This document shows, piece after piece, positions 22,478-31,359 of a DNA stretch of 64,000 nt. Below the pieces are notes generated by a model. The model saw only the letters and a list, made by a program, of their open reading frames with translations, ran no database searches and was not told where the DNA came from. Origin of the DNA: Ashinkailepas kermadecensis (lineage: Eukaryota; Arthropoda; Thecostraca; Neolepadidae); the NCBI GenBank assembly GCA_034440615.1, contig JAOTOM010002963.1:62001-126000 (forward strand), read 5' to 3'. Made by a program: the position numbers and the translations under genes. The first letter of the stretch is position 1. Every line of letters begins with the position of its first letter.

Positions 22478-23253
22478 GTTAGGGACCTAAAGCATTTTCG
22501 AACCCCCGGCTCGTTTTAGGGTTTGTTGCATTTTTGTGCACCGAGGATTTTTTTGACGTGTCGGGGCGTTTTCGAAGATCCCGATGTGTTTATTTAGCGC
22601 CCGGTCTTTTTGTTTGTTTTGGAACCATGTTGCCTTTTGCGGCCCCAGCCACCTTTTCAGGCTATTGTGCGTTATCATGACCCCTGTGTGCCTTGAGAGC
22701 TTCCGGTGTATTTTTTATACCTCCCGGTATATATATTTATGGCTGCAACGCATGTGTTAAGGCCCTGTCGTTTTTGTGAGACTGTGCGCTTTGGAGGGCC
22801 AGTTGTATTTTCGGCCCCCGCTGTGCTCTTAGGGTCCCGATGTGTTTATTTTGGGCTTCTGACGCACACTTGTGGGGCCCAAGTACAATTTTGTGGCTTC
22901 GGTACGATGTTTCTAGGTCCCAGAGCGGCTTATCGCGCCCAGTCGCGTGGTTCCGGAGACCCAACCCCAGTTTTCTGGGCTCAATACGATTTTGTGAAAC
23001 TTTTCTGATTTTTTTTAAAAGTCCGAATCCCGGTCTGATTTCTAGAGTCCTTCGCGCCATGTTTTTGTATCCCACCTCGATTGTTCGAGATCCGGTTTGT
23101 TTTTCGGTGCCGTACGCAATTTGTGAAGGCATCTGATAATATGTTAGGTGCTCCAGAGCAATTTTTTTTTACCTGAGCATTTAGTTGTTGGAATCCATCC
23201 TTATTTTGGAGGGCTCCAGCTTGATTTTTTTCGGATACCGATCCGGTATTTGT
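22478..23253 (-). repeat. Element H copy 1, right hairpin arm (about 0.78 kb)
   Basis: Imperfect reverse complement of 21222-22000, ending at GGATACCGATCCGGT. By eye the arms agree at roughly four positions in five, with small indels. Confidence 0.85.
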
Positions 23254-23254
23254 G

Positions 23255-23790
23255 GTCACACTGTGCTTACGTGTGGCCCTACACGGCAATTTTTTAAAGA
23301 GCCTCGACGGGACTACCGATGGGAATTGTGGGTCCCGAGCGCGATATTTGGGGGGCCGGGTTCGAGTTTGTGCGACGCGTTGTATTTATCTGTGGCCCCA
23401 ACGCGATTTTGGCGGTTCCTGTCGCAATTTTTCGGGCCTCGGAGCGAGTTTCCCGGGGTTCGCCGTATTTATTTGGAGACCCATACGCGAATTCTGGTGG
23501 ACCGACGCGAATTTTGGTGGCCCCAGCGCGATTTTTGAGGCCCCGACACGATTCTTGGGAGCTTATCCCTCTCAGGATGGAGGGGGCATTTGCCCCTTTG
23601 ATATAGCACTGCGGCCACTGAAGGAGCTTTTGTTTTGTCCCAGAGTGACATTCCGGTTAAGATTGATTTTTAGGGCAGCTGCAACTTTTGGGGCCCCGGC
23701 GCGACCTTCTGGGCCTCCAGTGTGATTTTCAAGGGCTGCGACGCGACTTTTTTTAGTCCAATGTGATCTTTTGGGCCAATGTGACCTCAC
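23255..23790 (+). repeat. GGGGCCCC-periodic degenerate array
   Basis: Modules of about 30-35 bp such as GGCCCCAACGCGATTTTGG and GAGGCCCCGACACGATTCTTG repeat with heavy drift. The same modules, in the opposite sense, form the hairpin arms. Confidence 0.75.
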
Positions 23791-26440
23791 CTCCTTCCAT
23801 ACCTGCTACCACTCCCATCTTAAGGGCCTCCTCTCATTTCCTGGGAACTCTTTCCGGTCTTCGGGGCCTCATTTGGTCCTGGAGACCTACTCCTTCTTGA
23901 GGGACTCCTCTCGAGTCCGGCAGGTTCCTCATGTCTCTTCTAGAGGCCTTCTTTTTTCAAATTAGGGGCCTCCTCTCACGTCTTGGGGGCCTCCTGCTGT
24001 GCGTTCTCCTGCTCTGCGCTCTGGATTCGATCTTTACCCATCTTAGGGTTGGTCTCTTATCTCCTCGTGGACTCCTCTTCTCTCCCAGGCGCCTCCTCTG
24101 CCAAATTACTGGCAACCTTTCCTATCTTAGTGGCCTTGTTATTTCCCGTGGACCTTCTTAGCCGTCTTCGAGCCTTCTTTTCCGCCTGGGAGCCATCTGT
24201 CTTATCCAATGGCCTTTCTCTCCTATTTTAGGGGCCTCCTCGTTCATCATGGGGTCTCATTTCCAATCTTGTGTCGTTCTCTTCCGAATTAGGTGCCTCC
24301 TGCCACGTCTCTGGATCATCCTTTTCTATCTCGGTGGAACCTCACCCGTTTGGGGCCTGCTTTTGCGTCTCCGAAACCTCATCTCATATCCAATGGCTTC
24401 CTTTTCCGTCTTAGGCCTCCTCTCATATTCTCGGGGCCTCCTTTCCGGTGTTGGGGCCTCCTTTGCATTCCTGGTTTCCTCCGTGCCATTTTTGACACTC
24501 TCTTGATTTCTGGGGACTCCTACCCTCTCCTAGGTGACTCCTTTTTCAAATTAGGGTCCTCCTTATCTGTGTTTGAAGCCTCATTACCCTCTTAGCAGGG
24601 TGCTTTTGCGTCCTAGTCCTAGATCTTCTCTTCCAGGTTCCTCCTCTTCCAAAATATGGGCCTCATCTGGCTGGTCTCGGTGGCCTTCTCTCATTCCTGC
24701 GGAGACCTTCTTACCCGTCTTGGGGCCCCTATTGCGTCCGGAGAAATATCACCTATCAGGTCATAATTTTATATTGCAGGGGCATCCTCTTCCGTCTTGG
24801 GGGCCTCGTTTTCCAACTTAAGAATAACCTGCCACCCATCGGAAGCCTTTTCGTCTAACCTGGGTGGCTTCTTGCCCGTCTCGGTGGCATCCTTTCAGTC
24901 CTGAGGGCCTCCTTTTCGTGCTGGGGTCTCCTTTTCGTCCTAGGACCTCCTTTTCGTCCTGGGGGCTACCTTCCAATCTCTGTTCTACGTCCAAGAGGCC
25001 TCCTTTTCGTCCTGGGGCTACCTTCCAATCTCTGTTCTACGTCCAAGAGGCCTCCTTTTCGTCCTTGGGTGCATCCTTTTCGTTCCGGGGGCCTCCTTTT
25101 CATCCTGGGGCCTCCTTTTAGTCCTGGGGGCCTCCTCCCAATCTCTGTTCTACGTCTTGGGGAGCTTCCTTTGCGTTCTGGGGCCTCCTTTTCGTCCTGG
25201 GGGCCTCCTTTTCGTCCTGTGGGCCTCCTTTTCGTCCTGGGGGCCACCTCACAATCTCTTTTATACGTCTTAGGGGCATCCTTTTCGTCCTGGGGGCCTC
25301 CTTTTCGTTCTGGGGGCCTCCTTTTCGTCCTGGGACCTCATCTCAATCTCTGTTCTACGTCTTGGGGGCATCCTTTTCGTCCTTTGGTGCATCCTTTTCG
25401 TCCTTGGGTTGGTTGGTTGGTTGTTGGAGTTTGGGGGCGCATCGACTGCGTCTTTCGTCCTGGGGGCCTCCTTTTCATCCTGGGGGCCTCCTCCCAATCT
25501 CTGTTCTACGTCGTGGGGCCTCCTTTTCGTCCTTGGGTGCATCCTATTCGTTCTGGGGGCCTCCTTTTAGTCCTGGGGGCCTCCTCCCAATCTCTGTTCT
25601 ACGTCTTGGGGAGCTTCCTTTGCGTTCTGGGGCCTCCTTTTCGTCCTGGGGGCCTCCTTTTCGTCCTGTGGGCCTCCTTTTCGTCCTGGGGGCCACCTCA
25701 CAATCTCTTTTATACGTCTTAGGGGCATCCTTTTCGTCCTGGGGGGGCCTCCTTTTCGTTCTGGGGGCCTCCTTTTCGTCCTGGGACCTCATCTCAATCT
25801 CTGTTCTACGTCTTGGGGCATCCTTTTCGTCCTTTGGTGCATCCTTTTCGTCCTTGGGTTGGTTGGTTGGTTGTTGGAGTTTGGGGGCGCATCGACTGCG
25901 TCTTTCGTCCTGGGGGCCTCCTTTTCATCCTGGGGGCCTCCTCCCAATCTCTGTTCTACGTCGTGGGGCCTCCTTTTCGTCCTTGGGTGCATCCTATTCG
26001 TTCTGGGGGCCTCCTTTTAGTCCTGGGGGCCTCCTTTTATTCCTGGGGGCCTCCTCCCAATCTCTGTTCTACGTCTTGGGGGCCTCATTTGCGTCCTGGG
26101 GCATCCTTTTCGTCCTGGGGGCCTCCCTTTCGTCCTGGGGGCCACCTCCCAATCTCTGTTCTACGTCTTAGGGGTCTCCTTTTCGTCCTGGGGGCATCCT
26201 TTTCGTCCTGGGGGCCTCCTTTTCGTCCTGGGGGCCTCCTTTTCGTCATGGGGGTCACCTCCCAATCTCTGTTCTACGTCTTAGGGGCCTCCTTTTCATC
26301 CTGGGGGCCTCCTTTTCGTCCTGGGGGCCTCCTCCCAATCTCTATTCTACGTCTTGGGACCTTCTTTTCGTCATGGGGTCTCATTTTCGTCATGGGACCT
26401 CCTTTTCGTTCTGGGGGCCTCCTCCCAATCTCTGTTCTAC
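23790..26440 (+). repeat. GGCCTCC-periodic array with 450-bp higher-order repeat
   Basis: GGGGCCTCC recurs every 20-33 bp throughout. From 24880 units become nearly uniform (GGGGGCCTCCTTTTCGTCCT, about 20 bp). Within this, CCTTTTAGTCC anchors fall at 25114, 25563 and 26013, marking two full higher-order units of about 450 bp plus part of a third; each full unit holds one GGTTGGTTGGTTGG block (25406, 25855). Long frames on both strands are consequences of the repetition. Confidence 0.9.
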
Positions 26441-26667
26441 GTCTCTTATAGAGACCTGATTATATTTCCTGGGGGCCTCGTCAGTCTTGAGGCCTCATTG
26501 ACAGCATGATCTTCTGTCCCGTCGGCCTCCTTGCTCACCTTTTTTGCTGTGCATTTGCGGATCGGGGCCTCCTGAAATTTCAGGGGGGGCGGCGCCCCCC
26601 CCCCCCAGTTTCACGGCAGGGGGGCGACTGCCCCCCTGCCCCCGGTGGCGACGCCCTTGATCAGGGG

Positions 26668-26907
26668 CCCATTCCAGCCGAGACTACTCTTTCCAGCTGG
26701 CATAGGCATTCCAGCTCTCGGGCTGACCCTCCCTTGCTAGCCCTCAGGGTGGACGTCTTCAGATCTCTAGGGTCCTTTCCACACAAGCTGTAAGAGGCAT
26801 TTTAATTCTTCCTCGGTTATATTTTTTCCGATCAGGGAAATCGCCTGGAGGACCCATCAGACTCCCCAAGCCGGCGGATGCCCCTTCATCCCCTGGAAAC
26901 GCCACCG
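26668..26907 (-). mobile_element. Family 2 element, copy B, 5' end
   Basis: Reading inward from 26907 on the minus strand, CGGTGGCGTTTCCAGGGG is the terminal motif. It is followed by AAAAAATATAACCGAGGAAG, GCTTGTGTGGAAAGGACCCT and GAAGACGTCCACCCTGAGGG, matching 12400-12600 of copy A block by block. The element continues after the element H insertion at 19903-19912, then at 16645-17122. Confidence 0.75.
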
Positions 26908-26915
26908 CCTTTTAA

Positions 26916-27470
26916 TAGTACCCCTACATGGACTTAGAGGCACATTACGCTTCCGCACTGGTCGTCGTCGTAGCTCGGGGGTCTCTTCGTCGGTCTGAGG
27001 CCCGCTGTCAGCTCTGAACCCCTCTCCATCAGCGTGAGCTGAAGCCGACCCATAGCCCTGTACGTTGATTTCAGGATCCCCTCTGTCGGCTCAAGGACCC
27101 TTTTTCACGGCCGGGGCACCCTCCGTCCGGCTGGAGTACCCTCTTTCAAAAGCTTGGCCCTCCTCTATTACGCTGGGGCCCCTGTATGGTTTTGTTTCCC
27201 TCCGCCGGCCCAGGGACCCTCCATCCCAGCTCTGGGCCCTCCCGAGGTCCCGAGGTCCTCTCGCGGTTATGGGTCCTTCCCGTTGGTACAGCGTCTCCTT
27301 AACGACCCAGGACTTCTTCTGTCAGGCTGAAAGCTCTCTTTCAAGAGCTTGGGGCCGCTCTATCGGTCATTGTACCGTGACCCCCTTTTTTGGCGCCGAA
27401 GGGCTGAAAAGTCCAGTTATTGGCCAACAGGGGGCCAAAAGCGCTCAATTGGCCTACCGGTTGTGTCCCT
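26916..27470 (+). repeat. Degenerate 30-bp-periodic CCCTC array
   Basis: Modules such as GGCTCAAGGACCCT, CCGGCTGGAGTACCCTC and GGCCCAGGGACCCTCC recur about every 30 bp. This is the same style of array as in family 2 and element H, but with a different core; the parent element is not delimited. Confidence 0.55.
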
Positions 27471-27679
27471 AAGGCTTGGATTGGTGTTCCAGAGGGATGA
27501 AGAATGTCCGTTTGAATGTCTAAATACGGTTGACAGGGACTCAGCTTCCTGTCATTCCACACTCTTCCAGAATGGTGTCGCAAACTGTGCTCTGCAGCTT
27601 GCCTAAGAACACAGAAGAAATGCATTACGCGCTTTACAAATACGTTGTATAAAGCAGCTCTTACACATAAAATTTGGCT

Positions 27680-27711
27680 TGCCCCTTGGCTGATTTATGC
27701 ATACGCTACTG
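27680..27711 (-). mobile_element. hAT-like terminal motif, partner end not found
   Basis: Read on the minus strand from 27711: CAGTAGCGTATGCATAAATC followed by AGCCAAGGGGCAAGCC, resembling hAT ends of the CAGTGGCGTA type. No opposite end with a matching 8-bp TSD was located. Confidence 0.3.
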
Positions 27712-27714
27712 CCT

Positions 27715-29195
27715 TCAGCCAACATGACGGGCAAGCTTTAAAACACTTGGGACAAAATGGAAATCCATGTAGTAGCCAATGGATGCATCTGAGACCTAAA
27801 AGCTGCAAGATATGTATTTCATAACATTTTCTCTACCACGTACAATACCACATGGTGAATTTCCACCTTTATGCGAAATCGAGAATGCAGGCTCACGCGC
27901 TGCGCCATCCTCTCGGTAATGGCTTGCAGCACCTCTGGGTCCGGATATTTCACGCTCCATCTCAAACATCGCTTCAGGGATTCCTCTGAGACCGCTTCCC
28001 AGACGTATTGCTCGTTCAAACGTATTGCTTTTCATAATTCCCAGACGTCCTCAATGGGACTTGACAGCACGGTATGCGCATCTCCCTCATCTCCCTTGGC
28101 CAGAACGGGATATCCTGCTCCGCAAGTATTTCCAACATTTTCCTCGCGTAGTGATACGATTCCTTGTCTGGGCAGAACACACAGCCACCGCGCCGCCAGG
28201 ATACTTCATCCGCGAAATAAAAGTTATTAGAGATCTTTCAAGGGCGGATCGAAGGGAAGGGGTAGAGAAATGGAGCATGTGCACCTTCCTCCCCCACATG
28301 GGAAGCAGTGGCCCTCTGACTGAAAAATGTGCAGATGATGTGCACTCGTGCACCTCCAAGGGCGCACGTGTGCACATCCGTGCACTTCCTTTCAGCTGAA
28401 GGTGCCCCTCTGAGTAGAAAAGGAGACACGCGAATGCATCGCTAGAAATTGTATCAATCAGTGGTGCCCCTCCGGGAAATGGCGCCACTCCAGACGAGTG
28501 CCCCCTTCCGCCCACGACAAACAATATCCTGAATCCGCCACCGATATCTTCGGATGCACTCTGTCCCACGTCCTTCACCACTTCGTCATCTTTTATTGGA
28601 CACGAATAGAGTGTCGATGTCCCACGGGGATTATAGTCGCTACGTCATGACCTCATTTGGAAGCTTGCTAGCTTCGCAGTACCTCGGCCTGCCTGGGTAG
28701 TTACTGCATCCAGCTGCATAGTGGCCAGCATGGGCAAGCATGATGTTGTCTTTATGGGCAATGTAGGCATCGCCATCACCACTTCGCTGATGTCAACGTC
28801 ATAGACCACCTATCGTGGCTGCTTGTGGATGGATATCACACCTCTGTTTTCCCTGCTTTCTTCAAACTGGCGATACTTACTAGGTTCAGCCCATAGATCC
28901 TGTGCCCATAGCCCTACCCTCCGCAAAACCTATAGCGCTGTTGTTCTGCGCTTATTCATGACGTTGAAGCAAATGGTTACTTTAGAACCCATTCACCGGC
29001 CTGAAATGAGTCGCTGTAAGTTTTTGTCTTAATATCTGTTTTTGTGAGATAAAAAAACGCGCACGAAATTGAGCAATGACGTCTTTTTAATTCCACTCTA
29101 TTCTTGTCATGCATTCATAAATATATGCTTGTCATGTGTCATCCAGGAAGCATAAAATGTCAGAGAACTCTGATGTTTTAAGACTTTAATTCTCA
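27715..29195. other. No supported gene; one further TIR-like end
   Basis: Short frames only. At 28543, reading on the minus strand, CGGTGGCGGATTCAGGATA is another hAT-type end motif with no partner found; GGTGCCCCTC.. and GTGCACTCGTGCAC motifs lie internal to it (28290-28500). Confidence 0.35.
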
Positions 29196-29199
29196 GAGG

Positions 29200-29332
29200 A
29201 AATATAAGATAGTGTCAACGTTTTCCTCATTTAGAATGCGTCTCCATTTTTGCCTCAAATTAAGAGCTCTTTTAAATTGAGGTAAAAATGGAGACGCATT
29301 CTAAATGAGGAAATCGTTGACGCTATGATAAT
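29200..29332. repeat. Long near-palindrome (arms about 55-60 bp)
   Basis: The left arm CAACGTTTTCCTCATTTAG then AATGCGTCTCCATTTTTGCC is mirrored on the right by AAAAATGGAGACGCATTCTA and AATGAGGAAATCGTTG. The centre is AAGAGCTCTT near 29266. Mismatches are few (one base in the AATGCG..TTTTT core, 1-3-bp indels outside it). Such a snap-back sequence could be a foldback MITE or yield a long RNA hairpin. Confidence 0.85.
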
Positions 29333-29334
29333 TA

Positions 29335-31358
29335 GAGCTCCGAAGCTCTAAGGGTACTCAAATGCCGCAGAATCTGGTGCTCAAGCCGCAGCGGACAATT
29401 TAGCGACAGCATGTCTCTGTTGGGGTCACAGCGGAAGTCTGCAGGTGTGATGCTGTGTAAACCAGTCACGTGGTCCCATCATCTCAATTGTCAGTCGGCG
29501 CCAGGGACGAAGTTCCCTGGAAATGAACGGCCTGCTCAAACAGTTAGATTATCACTCCAGAGGAGACTTGATCTAGTTCAGGCGTGGTTAATGGCAAAGT
29601 TACTGGAACCGTCCTGACCTCTCAACCGAAGGAAAATGACGCTGATATCTGGGGCGTTAGTTTACGGCCGATCTTGGCAGAAATTTCGACTGCTCGAGAT
29701 GAATGACTTGAAACATGACTCGGCAGTAAATCCACCAGCGATGAGTAGTTGGAGACAGTTTCGATTGCCAGCGCTGGCAATTCGTCTTCTTCGGCGCAGC
29801 TTATTCAGTCGGAAGTGGCTTCTGGTCAGTCGTCAACTTGATGCCAGCGGCAGGCTCGTTCACAAGTTCCGGACTGAATGAGTCATGAGGCTCGACACTG
29901 CCAAGCCACCGGAAGTTTGGATCTCTTTGGCGTGGTTTATCCACAGTAAGATGCACACTGCACACTGATAAGCCGATCAATGTAATATTAAGGCAGTAGG
30001 CAACTGTCATGTAGGGACAAAGAAGCTACGTTAACGTTGGCTTTGGACCAATGACTTATTAATGGCTCCCCACATAACATAAATGCATTGGATAAAGCGA
30101 GATTGTGTGGAATGGGCCGCAGATAAGCGCAGGAAGCGGTGTCACTGCATTTGTATGCTGCATTGCGCCCCATCTCTGTTTTGACCTCCATGCATGGTCT
30201 GAATGGTGGCAATCCTGAAGACCACAGCGACATTTTGTGAGCCATGCGTTAATATAAATTATAGAACAGTGTCAAAGCTGTTAAACAGCCACATTATTAG
30301 CTAAAGCACCATTTGGCCTGACCTTCCTTAATATTTCTTGTATGAAATTGAAGGATCGAATGGTGGTATTGGCACGACTTCTGCTTCTTTGTTCCAGTAT
30401 CAGCCACAATTGCAAACGCTCAGCCTATCTCGAAATCTCCAGGCGCGTTGGAGGCAATAGTACGCCCAGTCCACCATAGGGTGAGCTGGATGCTATGGCA
30501 CGTCCAGTCCACCATGAGGTGAGTTGGATGCACCGCATGGTGGCCTCATGCGTACTGCTGAGGAGCTGTCAGAGCAGGAGTCCTGCATTAGTCCTCACTG
30601 AGCACTAAGGCAATGCACACGTTAGTCTCTTGCATAGCACAGCGACTTGGAAATGTTGGCTAAGCCATAACGCGATTTGAGCACTTCTAAATCAACCTAG
30701 GTAAGCACAATATCTTCATATGTCTTTGTTCTTTGTAATGTGGCCTTGACTCGGAAAAAGCAAGTAACATCTGAGCATCGGGCCTGTTTTCAACTTCATG
30801 CTGGTGGCACTTCTCTCCCTGGCGCAGCACGAATTGCTAAATGAGCTCAAGCTCTTTGAGCAAAAAGCTTGTATTGTTCTTGAATGAAGTTCCAAATGAA
30901 TACATGTGAAGTCTAGTGTCATGCAAATTAGCGTAACTCACTTTAGCGCTTGTCATCAGGAGAGAAGGATAGAATACTAAATTACGAACGAGGCTCTGCG
31001 CCTCAGCTGAGGGATGAATAATTTCCAGTCTTTTAAGACGGGCACGGAAAATGTGGCACGCATTGGAAGAGAACGAATCCACTCAGGCATTGATTAAGTC
31101 GCTGAATGCAGTCACGCGATTCTCGACAGCGAAATCAAATACCTTCCTGTGTCGCCATTTCGTGAACTTGATTGACGGTCGGAGCATAGAGCCTATTAAG
31201 CCGACCGGCTTCACGTGAAATGGACGCAAGCGCACTTCTTCGCACGCAGACAAAACACACCTCAATGCTGTCCCATCGGCAGGTGCTCGTCGCAGTCCAG
31301 TCTGCGGTATGCGTGCCGCTGGGCTGTCGAGACGAGGAGCGATTCGTGACCAGCGGAA
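29335..31358. other. No supported gene
   Basis: Short frames only. A 45-bp direct duplication with CGCCCAGTCCACCAT..GTGAG.TGGATG lies near 30460-30535. Confidence 0.4.
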
Positions 31359-31359
31359 G

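Larger units (their letters stand above)
19921..26659. mobile_element. Element H copy 1: 6.74-kb hAT-like element, non-autonomous
   Basis: The left end is CAGTGGCGTCGCCAC; the right end, read inward, is CAAGGGCGTCGCCAC. Perfect 8-bp TSDs ATCAGGGG occupy 19913-19920 and 26660-26667. Eight-bp TSDs and this terminal form indicate the hAT superfamily. Layout: a 1.3-kb 5' part shared with copies at 47075 and 58498; a giant imperfect hairpin (21222-23253); a GGGGCCCC-periodic block (23255-23790); a GGCCTCC-periodic block (23790-26440) with a 450-bp higher-order repeat; then a 0.2-kb GC-rich 3' end. No transposase domain is present. About 0.65 kb found in the other copies (49270-49925, 62330-62985) is deleted near 23785. 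Confidence 0.88.

Noticed and set aside
25069..26451. Long glycine/proline/phenylalanine-rich proteins
   Set aside because: Translation of the 20-bp GGCCTCC array of element H; frames shift with repeat indels and differ between copies.
28025..28581. Overlapping frames of 124 and 164 residues on opposite strands
   Set aside because: GTGCAC-rich repeat-like sequence next to a lone hAT-type end motif; no domain.
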